Source of the DNA: Glandiceps talaboti
Lineage: Eukaryota > Hemichordata > Enteropneusta > Spengelidae
Length of the DNA stretch: 60,000 nucleotides
Direction: 5' to 3'
NCBI RefSeq assembly: GCF_964340395.1
Contig: NC_135550.1
Location: forward strand, 16,847,484-16,907,483
The notes under the pieces: model-generated
What the model saw: only the letters and a program-made list of their open reading frames with translations
Told to the model about the DNA's origin: nothing
The model's database searches: none
Made by a program: the position numbers and the translations under genes
Part shown: in pieces, positions 13,101-22,709 of the stretch
Numbering within the stretch: position 1 is the stretch's first letter
How the letters are laid out: each line of letters begins with the position of its first letter

Positions 13101-16100
13101 TTAGGGTTGTCCTTAGGTCACTCGTATTTTCCTTGGCTGAACGAAAAAAAATATTGGGGAATAACATCTAAGCAATGAATGCTAATATACTTTTGTGAAT
13201 GTACACCTCATCATACAGGAAATATTGGTGTTTGGCAGTAAATCTGTACTACTACAACCACCTGATTGCAAATAACACTGTGAAATTGGACATTGAACCA
13301 AAACAGCACCTTCATGACACATTAAGTCAGTACCTCAGACTTGCAACAAACATCAGTAAAACTTTTGGATGAAAACAAAACCGTGAAACACCAGTACTAA
13401 AAGGAATTCAGTTCCTGAAAACATTTCCTAACATGAGTGTGATTATATTATAAAAAGCAACACAACAACTGTAAAAGAAACACAAACTCAAAAAATTTAC
13501 AACACACAACATCTATACTCTCATTTCTCCATTTAGCAGATTATTGTACTTTAATTTGAACCCAAGCATTCTGTGATTGGTCCAGAACAAGTGACCTTGG
13601 GTCATCTAGATTTACCATAATTCATTGCATTTGCATATCATGAAATGTACTGCTGTACATACACTTTGCTTACCTTAAGAGTTGGTAGGGCAGTAATTTT
13701 TGATGATATGCCACATAATTCCTAAATTTGTCGGCAAAATCTTGAAGTCCTGTTGCAGTTTCCTGTAATATGAGTCAGAATTTTAGGACAATATGCACTA
13801 AAATGCTAATGTTTGACTCAAGATTACAATAGTCACCATCAGAGTATTCTAATACATAAAGCTTGGTTCAAATACATACACCAAATAATAATAATATTAA
13901 CAACAATAATAATAAGTAAAAGATAGTCAATGAGTTCGGGAGGGTTATGTCTATCTTACTTATACTACGGCGTGATTGGCTCAAACGGATCTTCTTCAAA
14001 ATTGTGTGTAATTTGTTGCATGCAAATTGAGTGTTGAGCGTAATATAGGTCACACCCCTAAGAAAGAGTGGGTTATGGTTCCATATAACCAACCGAAATC
14101 AAGGCCTCTGATTGGCCAAGTCGGTCTAGCTGTAGTATAAAGAGATTTATATAGCATCTAGTATCCATCAAGTGATGGTCAGTGGCGCTTTACAATAGAT
14201 ACTGTCACAAAATAAGCTCTCTTGAAAAACGAATACCATCCTCTAGGAACATACTTTGTAAACACATCACTTATTACTTATTTTGACATGTAGGTGTTTT
14301 TGGTTTTCTGTATTTGTCTTGTGGTTTGTTTGTGCTTTGTTTTGTCATGTATTACTTTTTCCTTCTTATAAAACAAAAAAAATAAGTCTTGACTTAAAAG
14401 TCTCAATAACTGGTGCAGAGTGGACAGTGTTTTGCAGTTGGTTCCAAAGAATTGCAGCGGTATAGCTGAAAGACCGTTCTCCATATCATATGATTTAAAT
14501 CTTGTTCTGGGAACCCTGAGTGTTGTATGACTTAAACACAAAGATCTTGAAGGGTTGTTAACTATGATAAGTTCAGCAAGATATTGTCTTGTAAAGTTAA
14601 TATTTCCATTCATTAAAGTTGTCAAAGTCATGGAGTGTTCCAACGGTGCTCCCAAGAGGACAAACTCTACCATGTATGGTATAGTTTAATGCATGGATTT
14701 GTACAACACAATGGGTGTACCTACCAGTGTTATCAAAGCATCCTCTTTTATGCTCTCTTGAAAATTACTAAATGTCCCATCTATTGCTCTCAAGTAGGAA
14801 GCATTCTCATGTAAATAACCACAAAACTATGGAAGAAAAAGACAAAACAATGTTATAAAATTACTAAATGTCCCATCTATTGCTCTCAAGTAGGAGGCAT
14901 TCTCATGTAAATAACCACAAAACTATGGAAGAAAAAGACAAAACAATGTTATAAAATTACTAAATGTCCCATCTATTGCTCTCAAGTAGGAAGCATTCTC
15001 ATGTAAATAACCACAAAACTATGGAAGAAAAAGACAAAACAATGTTATAAAATTACATGTCAAATTGCGGTTGACTGTTTGCATGAAACTCCTGTAGTAC
15101 ATTAAAAACATTATATAATACATTATAGCCCGTAATGTTAACTTATTATTTCCATTAGCCATGGAGCCAAACTTGATTGGCGGAAAGCTATTTTTTTTAC
15201 TCAAAATTGTCATTTTGGTTCTCCTTTTGTCTTATGTGGTCATCATTGACATGTACATATTGACTTTCAAATTGGCAATAAATGAATGAATGAATATTCT
15301 ATGCATGTCTTTGGATGGGACACAAACCCCATTACTATTCTACATTCTATCTCAGGTATCACTAGCTCCTACTTCAGGTACCACAAAGTCACACACATGC
15401 AGAGCAAGATGTAAAGGAGGATTTCAGAAGACCAACCATACATACAGATGTCCAGGATATGTTCATGAACATTAATAAAGACATAAAATTGTCTTGGCTC
15501 CAACTTGGGATAGGAGTTAATTAAAGTGGATATACAGATGAGAATTGGGTATTTGTTGAGGATTTCTAATTAAATAAAACAACCTTACTATTTTTTTTAC
15601 AATGTGCATCAACATAGACCAAATCTATATTGGTGAATCAATAATTACAAAATTATCAATATGTGTAAAATAAATTGTTTCAAAACACTTCTTGTACATA
15701 CAAATAACAAACTGTTTAAATTAGTTTCTTAGTTTTTTGCAATTGATGAGTCACAAATACAGTCTTGGGCCATGTTGTTTTGCATTGTTTTTTCAAGTAG
15801 AAAAAAAACCCACCATGAAGTTGTTTTGTCTCAAGATAAATGCCTATTTCTCATCTGTAAGTAACACTGAAGTAAAGCACTTTCTCTATGTGCTACACTC
15901 ATTTATCGCATTCATATTAAGTGTAAAAGTACACTGTTTCAATTGGTTTATTTACAAGCCTAGCATGTGGCCTTTCTAATGTGGTCAATTAGCAAATGAA
16001 AAAGTATACTTTTACACTTGATATGGATGTTATAAATGATTGTCGTACATACAGAAAGCGCTTTACTTTGGTGTTATGGGTTGTACTTGATATGGATGCT

Positions 16101-19100
16101 ATAAACGATTGTGGTACATACAGAAAATGCTTTACTTTGGTGTTATGGGTTGTACTTGATATGGATGCTATAAACGATTGTGGTACATACAGAAAATGCT
16201 TTACTTTGGTGTTATGGGTTGTACTTGATATGGATGCTATAAATGATTGTGGTACATACAGAAAATGCTTTACTTTGGTGTTATGGGTTGTACTTGATAT
16301 CCATGTTATAAACGATTGTGGTACATACAGAAAATGCTTTACTTTGGTGTTATGGGTTGTACTTGATATGGACATTATAAACGATTGTGGTACATACAGA
16401 AAATGCTTCACTTTGGTGTTATGGGTTGTAAAAGTGTTGTTTACCAATGTGTAAACAGGCCTGAGTTAATATTACCTTGACATTGACTGCACTGAGTGTG
16501 TCTGTAGCACAATCTACAGGGTACACTTTGGATCGTTGTTCAGCATAGGTGTGGAAATTGGAAAGACCTGATGTGAACTCTTTAATTAGAGTAGCAGCTT
16601 GACCTATTACTTCCTTTGCTTTCATCTAGAAGTGAAAGAAACATACAAAGAAAGTTGAAATAAGTGTACAATGTAGGATTCAAAGGATAATTTACATGTG
16701 GAATTGTGTACTTTGGAGGTATTCAGACTTACTTTTGGCGAAATAATTATATTTCATTCTATTACTTGGTACAAGATGCTAAAGTTGCTCAAGTTGAGAA
16801 GTGTTTCAATTTGGCATAATAATGTGTGCTTTCATTTGTAAAATAGTGATATTTGTGGGTTGTAAGAAGGGTGTGTTGATGACAGCAATGTGTATGAAGT
16901 GAAAGTAATGTGAGTGCTTTCATTTTGTTAGATGGTGATTTGTGTGGGGGTGACAGCAATGCATACATGTTTGGGGTGACAGCAATGTGTGTTTGGGGTG
17001 TTTGGGGTGTGAGCAATGTGTGTGTGGGGTGAGAACAATGTGTGTGGGGGTGACAGCAATGTTTTTATGGGGTGACAGCAATGTGTGTGGGGGTGACAGC
17101 AATGTGTGTGGGGTGACAGCAATGTATGAGCGTTGGGTGACTGCAATGTGTGTTGGGTGACAGTGATGCATTTTGGGTGAATGTGATGTGTATGGGGTGA
17201 CAGCATTGTGTGTTTGGGGTGAAAGTGATGCATGTTTGGGGTGACAGCAATGTGTGTTTGGGGTGACAGCAATGTGTATTTGGGGTGACAGCAATGTGTG
17301 TTTGGGGTGACAGCAATGATTACATCCTGTGTTCTCACAAGAGTGCTATCTTATTAATGGAGCCATGTAAATTCATATAAAGACTCATTGTTTTGTTCAG
17401 GACAAAATGTTTCTAAAATTCTGCCAGAAAACCATTTTCACATCCAAATATTAATCCTAATTCAACATGAGCCTTTAAAGATGTATTAACTTCTGTGTGG
17501 CTGAAACAGGTAATGGAAAAAAAGGTGTCATTTCTCTTGTACACTGTAAGACATAGAAATACCCCCATTTAAACAAGGTAAGGTACAGAGTGACAGATTA
17601 TCTTACCTGATGTTTCCTATCGTGTGATGGAACATTGAGTGCATTTAAGGATCTATATTCTGTGGGAGTAAGACAAGAAACAGTTGGTCACATACAGTAA
17701 ACAGCTGATAATCCAAGTACTGACAGAAATAGTACACTGTAACTGGTGTTCTCTCTTGAATTAACAATCTATACAGATTCAGTCATAAGTCACATATTAT
17801 CATATACCCAGTATCTGGCAGGGGTTGCTCCCCAATGAATGTGGCACCCTCTCTCTGGTCACTTGGTCTAACCAGTTTGTTCAATTTCAAGACAAGATGT
17901 TGTATTTCAAAGCTTGGGTTGATTCAGAAATATCATTTGTGAGAGATATTACTGGGAATGATTCAAACTGGCCGAAAGTCTTATAAAGACTGAAGGACAA
18001 ATTAAATTATGTTTGTGAACTGTTTATGCTTTTGACTGCCATACCAAAGCAATGGTCTGTCAAACTAAGACAAAGTACCCTAACCGAAGTACTTAATGAT
18101 GTGTATTTATCACTACCAAAATATGGATGACAGTGCTAAGAAACACATTATGTGTTCAAAAGGTCTTTTATGCATAAAAAGTTAATACCATCAAGTAGTA
18201 TTTGTGCTTGAAGTTTGTCATCTGCCAAGGTACACCTATACCCATTACCCCAGTCAAGTAGCTCCCCTCAGCACACACCATAGATTATTTGAAAGATAAA
18301 CATCTCACCTGTATCATTGAACGGTAACTTATCTCTGATTGTACTCTCTGCTTTATTAAGTCGACCAGTCAGATCATTTTTCATTTTATTCAATTCTTGC
18401 TCACATTTGGAAGCCTTGAGTGTGGCTTCTTTTACTTCCTTTTCTTGTGACTGTAGTTTGACTTCCAGCATTGCTTTGTCTTGCTGTAGTTTCTCAATGA
18501 TTTCTTTGTGTTTTTGTTGAGTACTTTCCAAGACTGCCTGGTGCTGACTGTTGTCTCTTTCTAAGATGGCGAGTCTCTCTTGAAGATGGACAACAATGTG
18601 TCTGTGTTCCTCTGATGATTCGTACACCTGTGTGTAACAAATAAAATAGCTATATATTCACTCTTGCAAGCTGTCATTACATTATACCACGCACAAGCCA
18701 AGATATTGTCTTTGAACAGAAAATATGGATAATATACCCTGGTCGTTCTACATCATCACAACATGTGTCTACATCACTGGTTCTGCATAGCTCAAAATAC
18801 GAGTCAAGACATTCGAAATCATCATTATTTTCCCCCGATTTTACATGAATTATGCTTGAGGAGGTAAAATATTATCCCCCAATATTTTTCATCATTCAGC
18901 CAGAAAATACTTGTGACCTACGGGTTTGTCACAACTCATCTAGACAAGGCCCCTTAGGTCACTTGTATTTCCTTGGCCAAATGAAGAAAATTATTGGGGA
19001 AAAATACCGAATTGTCTAGAGTATTCTCCCCCGAAACAATGTCACATGGATTCTGAACCTGCTCAAAATTTGAAAATAGTGGCAAAAGAACTAAATGATA

Positions 19101-22100
19101 TGCACTTTTATTTCAATGATAAATAAGAATAACAAATTATCTAATTACCCACCTGTTTGTGTAATCTTTCATTTTCTCTGATTTTACTCTTTAACTCCTC
19201 TCCTATGACATTGCTTTCTGCTTGGTAATTATGCTGCTCACCTACAGGTTTCTATTTCATCAATAGGAAAAAAATGATTACAGAATTTATTGCTGTCACT
19301 CATTTCTTTCAGAACTCAGAGTTTTATGTAATGTGTTTTTGTGGTAGCATCAGAACTAGGTAGCTATTGAACTAATTACATACATGAACACATACATCTT
19401 GTGAGATTTGGGCTGCACACAATCAGCTATTCATTTCTCTATTTGCCTGAACAGTTTAAACCTAAAGATGTCAAAGACTTTTCATGCAAAAGACTCCCTA
19501 GGCCAAGGACTTTTCATGCAAAAGACTCCCTAGGCCAAGGACTTTTTCCACTAAAGAGTAGGATCTTACCCACTCAACAATTATCAACTTTAACTCTCAC
19601 CAACAATTGTATAATTGTACGATAATCACATTTATCACACTGTGTTATCTCAAATTGGAGGTTTAATATGTGTTGGGGAATTGCTTTATACATTGACCTT
19701 AAGTTAAAAAGTTACAGCCTGTGTCACTTTAAAGGCCAGTGTTTCAATCCCAGGTTCTTGCATTAGTGTTATCTTAACTATCAGTGGAACCAAAAATATT
19801 AATTTACATAGGATCATTCTTCTGTTCTATGAAAACGTCTTCTATAGCTCTCCAAGACAACTGTTTTTCACCTAAATTTTAAGTCAATGTGCCACTTCAA
19901 TATTGCCACTGGGCTGTATGAACTATAGAAGAACGCACCTTGTGTTTCTTTCCTTTTTGTTCATAACCAGTTAGTTCATTTTGCAACACATCCACCCTTT
20001 TTGTCAACTGCTGATTACGAAATGTCAAACTGTCTATTTCTTGTTCATATTTCCTAATGGATTGGTCTCTTTCTTTCATCACCTCCTGATTTGTGAAATA
20101 AATAAATTAAAGAATCGTGTACACTATTAGAATGAATCATAAAGAACACTGCTTGTACACACCTAATCATGTGTGCGATCATTGAATCTCAACATTAAGC
20201 TCCTGAAAAAACAATGACGTATAAAAATTCACCACAGAAATACGGTTTTTATAAGATATAACGATATTGTAAATACATTACCAACAATGACAAAGACATG
20301 GTATTTTGTACATTTGTACTTGTAGGTAAGTTTACAGTTCTTTGTAAGCTAATGATTTCTGGCAATAAAAGTTATTATAAATTACTATTCACTCACACAT
20401 CCATCCATCAATCCATCCATGCAATTCCATTCATTCATTCATTCATTCATTCATTCATTCATTCATTCATTCATTCATTCATTCATTCATATTCATTCAT
20501 TCATATATTCATTCATTCATTCATCCATTCATTCTTTTTTCATTCATTCATTTGTGTGTTCACTTGTTTGTCCCTTTCAACTCACTCACCCTCTCACTCA
20601 CTCACTCACTCACTCACTCACTCACTCACTCACTCACTCACTCACTCACTCACTCACTCACTCACTCACTCACTCACTCACTCACTCACTCACTCACTCA
20701 CTCACTAATTCCTTCCTTCAGCTATGAGAGGATAATAATATATAAGGTAAAATCACCAGGCGAAATCAACTTGTAATGATTCTGATTTCATGTTAACTGC
20801 CAGAGTATAGTCTAAGTACAAGAGTTTTCTTACTAACCTTCATCTCAGACTGTTTACCCTGTTCATCAATCACAGCTTTCTTCAAGACTGAATGCTGAGC
20901 TTTCAGCTGTAATCCCAAAACATATGATAAATTAGTATCAGGTGACTCCACTCTGGGGTCATGTGACCTGATGGCTTAACATCATTACACTGATGACATG
21001 AGTGATTTGATTCGGATGTGGAAAGCTACATAGTCCCCTCAAACTAGATTCCAAAAAGGTGCTTTTCATCTTCTAACTATATCTAATGGAGTCCAGTATC
21101 AATCTCCATGGACCGGATATGTGTATTGCAGACTGAGGTTGTACAGTGTTAGGGCCCAACCTTAGGAGAGCTCATAAGTCATACTATCACTACCGAGGTT
21201 CATAAAACCCATATCTGGGCCATAAAGGTTGTATTATGCACCCTACAGCATTAGAATACATTAGAAAATATTATTTTGCTTATTTTTCGAGAAAATACTG
21301 GTTCAAAAATTCACACAACTAAACTGTTCGCTTGAGCCGCAAAACACATGATATGACAGCTGCTTAAACATGTACAAGGTTGTGTGCATGTGCAATATTG
21401 AGCTAATCTGTTTGCATGACTTAATGTTGTCCGTTTTGCAACTCGAGTGAAAGTAACACAAGGATTGACAGAATAGACAAGACGTAGGTTGAATTTAGTG
21501 ATTTAAAAGTTCTTTTCTATATTTTATATAGTCATTAGGGGAGAACCATTTGATTTCAGGGGGTTGGGGTGTTGGAGGATTTTTGGGGGAAAAATTGTGA
21601 GAAAAATATAATTTGATCTTGCCTTGAGAAAAAAATTTGTTGCAACTTGCGACATGCTGAAATCAGCAAAAGTTGGGAATCCGATTCTCTCATTCTCTCT
21701 GGAGGCGTGCCACCTAAGGCGGTGCTAATATTTTCAATATTTCTGAGCAAGCCCTATGTTTTTTTCCAGCACTTATGGAATAAGGCTGCTTTCACAAAAA
21801 CTTGTTGAACCACACGTTACAAAATTGTAACCAAGAATTTTTTTTTGCAAATCTGCATATGGAAAAAAATAACTTGATGCAGGACTGTCAATAGAAAAAA
21901 AATTGCTGTCACAGTGATGTGAAAAAAAATTTGCTGCCATACCCACTTCCTCTATCGCCCCCCCCCCCCCGAAATCAAATGGTTCTCCCCTTAGCAAGGG
22001 TATGGGTGGTTTTTGTTCCCAAAAACCGTGAGAATGAAATCTGTTCAAAGTCTCACTGTTTGAGATGGTGAAGAACCATAATGGAGGGGTGAAGATGTGC

Positions 22101-22709
22101 TGCCTTTAAAGTTTAATATATCAATAATCCATGCTACAAATTATTATTGTCACACCATATCGACATACAGTATTACCATTCTGTAAGTGTGTAAGCCTTC
22201 ATACACAATTTAGATTTTTCCTATTTGTATGATGTGTTTGTCATTACAGGTATTTGTGCACACCTAATGTACAAAAGGGGTGTTTTGTTATTTTTCCTAT
22301 AGTGTCAATCACTCAGCACTGTAAATGTACATGTACATGTAGTACTATTAAAATGATGTTAAACCTGGCAATGGCAATGGACTCCCACCGGCACCCTCTA
22401 GAGCCAAATCCAGTCCCCGTCAAAACAAATGTCTGGCCAGAGGAAAGCACGAAATGTAAATATTTGATGATTAAATCCTAAGAGCCGTGTAGTCATCTGA
22501 TACTTGTACATAATTTTTCAGTTACAAAAGAATAAAATTTGGCTACTGCTGTACATCTTTAAAGTTTCCCATTCATTGTCATCAAACGGGAGGCGGAGTC
22601 TCCTCAACCTGTACTGTACTTCCGTACTTTACCTTGGTGTTTGACGAGTAATTCTTACCTTAGCATACTCTTGGGCAAGCTTTTGATATTTCGCTTGAAT
22701 GTCAGCCAT
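8373..22709 (-). CDS. PPP1R21: PPP1R21 (protein phosphatase 1 regulatory subunit 21), 15 exons, C-terminus not found
   Basis: The human protein is a coiled-coil subunit of the five-part FERRY complex, which binds Rab5 on early endosomes and links mRNAs to them; it is also listed as a PP1 regulatory subunit. Fifteen exons join with matching phases into one 695-codon frame: 22659-22709, 20838-20906, 19939-20085, 19153-19251, 18309-18627, 17607-17659, 16476-16625, 14725-14826, 13674-13762, 12621-12850, 11774-11901, 10903-11070, 10317-10511, 9801-9935, 8373-8522. Family blocks appear in order: KYQKLAQEYAK at the N-terminus, DSLTFRNQQLTKRV in the first coiled coil, NFHTYAEQR, YLHENASYL, LPYQL-SLEEEC, LEHQLPTASQKL, NRRILLSSTES, LEQEKEHWMLEAQL and HYASRIAEL. 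The human protein is about 780 residues, so one or more 3' exons (the TTKRSYEDQ region) lie below 8373 or outside the window. The start codon is divergent from TMEM223, 299 bp away. Identification is secure; exon ends rest on splice consensus and phase. Confidence 0.95.
9490..9740. repeat. 95-bp tandem repeat in PPP1R21 intron 14
   Basis: GAACAGCACTCCTAGTGT recurs at 9495, 9590 and 9685, each followed by CAATCTTTTGTCTTTC. Confidence 0.9.
9801..9935 (-). CDS. PPP1R21: PPP1R21 exon 14
   Basis: Residues 601-645, starting RIKQLELNQPRSQQ, then a Ser/Pro/Asn-rich linker that is poorly conserved, as in the family. Acceptor TTTACAG, donor GTAAGT. Confidence 0.88.
10104..10185. repeat. (CA)n then (GA)n microsatellite
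   Basis: Simple repeats in PPP1R21 intron 13. Confidence 0.93.
10317..10511 (-). CDS. PPP1R21: PPP1R21 exon 13
   Basis: Residues 536-600, including NRRILLSSTES and LEQEKEHWMLEAQL, the best conserved segment of the C-terminal coiled coil. Acceptor TTTCAG, donor GTAAGA. Confidence 0.96.
10565..10790. repeat. Degenerate CT-rich repeat in PPP1R21 intron 12
   Basis: Four to five imperfect copies of an approximately 50-bp unit with CAACTAAAACCAACCACTC and TCTGTT, including poly-C runs. Confidence 0.7.
10903..11070 (-). CDS. PPP1R21: PPP1R21 exon 12
   Basis: Residues 480-535, starting ISSFMKSHLEFFSGPVAFR and ending YMDMLKR. Acceptor TCCACAG, donor GTAAGA, phase 0 at both ends. Confidence 0.93.
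11302..11797 (-). repeat. 36-bp minisatellite copying the exon 11 5' splice site, about 14 units
   Basis: The minus-strand unit contains CCAGTAAG followed by GTAGGT, the end of PPP1R21 exon 11 and its donor. Thirteen identical donor sequences lie 36 bp apart (exon-side ends 11774, 11738 and so on to 11342). A variant donor follows at 11306 (GTAAAG), with GTATGT 6 nt on. The whole array is open in the exon 11 frame, encoding VGCLSLVTLTSK repeats. Confidence 0.95.
11774..11901 (-). CDS. PPP1R21: PPP1R21 exon 11
   Basis: Contains DVSKHYNSKVSLEHQLPTA and ends SLVTSTSK at donor GTAGGT. The family sequence continues with an I-A/S-S-F segment at exactly this point, so the first donor is the ancestral one. 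The exon end and donor are the first unit of the 36-bp minisatellite that follows. Confidence 0.94.
12621..12850 (-). CDS. PPP1R21: PPP1R21 exon 10
   Basis: Starts with LEEECAISSCSQTLETRNME and ends QDLYTVMK. The SLEEEC junction with exon 9 reproduces the family sequence across the splice, confirming both boundaries. Donor GTCAGT. Confidence 0.95.
12868..13165. mobile_element. Dispersed foldback element, copy A (PPP1R21 intron 9)
   Basis: Shares TATACCATGC, ATATGGA and GTGTCTACATCACTGGTTCT with copy B at 18684-19005. Its end (13051-13165) is an inverted repeat with roughly 50-bp arms, GTTATTCTCCAAT to ATTGGGGAATAAC. It ends about 18 nt before the exon 10 acceptor. Confidence 0.65.
13674..13762 (-). 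CDS. PPP1R21: PPP1R21 exon 9
   Basis: Residues 331-359 plus two bases, ending YHQKLLPYQLL before the split codon. Acceptor ATTACAG, donor GTAAGC. Confidence 0.94.
14130..14690 (-). pseudogene. 5'-truncated LINE (L2/CR1-like) reverse-transcriptase tail
   Basis: Minus-strand translation gives YLAELIIVNNPSRSL, then LRVPRTRFKSYDMENG and a helix ending LLSQDLF. This is the usual C-terminal end of non-LTR retrotransposon polyproteins (P-S-R-L, V-P-R-T-R-K-S-Y, then a short helix). The following TGTAAAGCGCC...GCTATATAAAT is a common L2/CR1-type 3' tail. Only about 100 residues remain, so it is a dead fragment in PPP1R21 intron 8. Confidence 0.72.
14725..14826 (-). CDS. PPP1R21: PPP1R21 exon 8
   Basis: Residues 297-330, FCGYLHENASYLRAIDGTF then a segment ending ESIKEDALITL. 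Acceptor CCATAG, donor GTAGGT. Its first 66 nt and its acceptor are repeated twice more upstream in the transcript (14857-15048). Confidence 0.95.
14761..15048 (-). repeat. 96-bp triplication of PPP1R21 exon 8 acceptor and first 22 codons
   Basis: Units at 14761-14856, 14857-14952 and 14953-15048 are nearly identical (one visible A/G change). Each has the acceptor CCATAG and 66 nt of exon 8. Only the lowest copy continues into the rest of the exon and its donor. Reading on from an upper copy meets the TAG of the next acceptor in frame. Confidence 0.95.
15060..15297 (+). mobile_element. Possible LINE/SINE 3' end with (TGAA)n tail
   Basis: Ends TTGGCAATAAATGAATGAATG, the kind of tail seen on CR1/L2-type retroposons. 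No coding remnant is visible. Confidence 0.4.
15996..16440. repeat. 69-bp tandem array, 6 copies, with an inverted partner
   Basis: The unit contains TTGATATGGATGYTATAAAYG and TTTACTTTGGTGTTATGGGTT. A reversed, diverged copy lies at about 15855-15940, making a large inverted repeat. In PPP1R21 intron 7, ending 35 nt from the exon 7 donor. The 23-residue repeats in both strands' open frames are artefacts. Confidence 0.9.
16476..16625 (-). CDS. PPP1R21: PPP1R21 exon 7
   Basis: Residues 247-296, with GLSNFHTYAEQRSKVYPVDC near the middle, a highly conserved block of the helical domain. Acceptor TCTAG, donor GTAATA. A 69-bp tandem array begins about 35 nt into the following intron. Confidence 0.95.
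16850..17325. repeat. Approximately 22-bp degenerate minisatellite
   Basis: About twenty variants of GGGGTGACAGCAATGTGTGTT in PPP1R21 intron 6. Long frames on the minus strand (HCCHPKHT-type) are repeat artefacts. Confidence 0.92.
17607..17659 (-). CDS. PPP1R21: PPP1R21 exon 6
   Basis: Residues 229-246, YRSLNALNVPSHDRKHQ after the split codon. A 53-nt exon recognised by its fit to the human segment ending ALNVPLHNRRHQ and by phase 1 in, phase 0 out. Confidence 0.93.
18309..18627 (-). CDS. PPP1R21: PPP1R21 exon 5
   Basis: Residues 123-228 plus one base. A long heptad-rich helix rich in Glu, Lys and Gln (for example IIEKLQQDKAMLEVKLQSQE), ending DKLPFNDT. Acceptor ACACAG, donor GTGAGA. This is the largest exon of the gene found here. 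Confidence 0.95.
18684..19005. mobile_element. Dispersed foldback element, copy B (PPP1R21 intron 4)
   Basis: Related to copy A at 12868-13165. The inverted arms run from ATTATCCCCCAATATT at 18870 to the matching AATTATTGGGG near 19000. A second pair of TTTTCCCCC/CTCCCCC blocks lies outside (18826-18840, 19021-19035). Confidence 0.65.
19153..19251 (-). CDS. PPP1R21: PPP1R21 exon 4
   Basis: Residues 90-122, ending LKSKIRENERLHKQ. Two acceptors are possible, AAATAG at 19252 and CTGTAG 9 nt further in. Only the first keeps the frame from exon 3, so it was chosen. Confidence 0.88.
19476..19548. repeat. 32-bp tandem repeat, 2.3 copies
   Basis: GACTTTTCATGCAAAAGACT then CCCTAGGCCAAG repeated in PPP1R21 intron 3. 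Confidence 0.85.
19939..20085 (-). CDS. PPP1R21: PPP1R21 exon 3
   Basis: Residues 41-89, containing EVMKERDQSIRKYEQEIDSL and ending KGKKHK; acceptor AATCAG, donor GTGCGT. The lysine-rich end matches the family's basic linker. Confidence 0.95.
20425..20708. repeat. (ATTC)n and (ACTC)n tetranucleotide microsatellites
   Basis: (ATTC)n at about 20427-20560 and nearly perfect (CACT)n at 20580-20706, in PPP1R21 intron 2. Confidence 0.97.
20838..20906 (-). CDS. PPP1R21: PPP1R21 exon 2
   Basis: Residues 18-40, beginning LKAQHSVLKKAVIDEQ, between acceptor ATTACAG and donor GTTAGT. It continues the N-terminal coiled coil; 69 nt, phase 0 at both ends. Confidence 0.93.
21290..22105 (+). mobile_element. 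Half-copy of the 50046-50602 foldback family, split by an insertion
   Basis: GAGCCGCAAAACAYATGATA, ATTGACAGAATAGACAAGAC and GGGTATGGGTGGTTT match the copy at 50262-50560 in the same order, but here they are interrupted by the 453-bp element at 21538-21990. Lies in PPP1R21 intron 1. Confidence 0.8.
21538..21990. mobile_element. 453-bp MITE (PIF/Harbinger-like) nested in another repeat
   Basis: Perfect 20-bp terminal inverted repeats starting GGGGAGAACCATTTGATTTC, flanked by TTA on each side (21535-21537 and 21991-21993). The related repeat at 50474-50476 has a single TTA and no insert, showing the pre-insertion state. A 3-bp TWA duplication is typical of PIF/Harbinger. No transposase. Confidence 0.85.
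22659..22709 (-). CDS. PPP1R21: PPP1R21 exon 1 (start codon)
   Basis: Residues 1-17, MADIQAKYQKLAQEYAK, followed by the donor GTAAGA. This is the conserved KLRAQ-domain start. The ATG sits inside an AAGATGGCTG YY1-like motif. Ends in phase 0. Confidence 0.93.

Noticed and set aside
15989-16454. Two 152-residue open frames with 23-residue repeats
   Set aside because: They follow the 69-bp array on both strands inside a PPP1R21 intron.
16920-17338. Cys/His/Pro-rich repeat proteins resembling metal-binding proteins
   Set aside because: Overlapping frames of a 22-bp minisatellite; all three frames look alike.
20298-20776. Ser/His/Leu/Thr repeat proteins
   Set aside because: Translations of (ATTC)n and (ACTC)n microsatellites.
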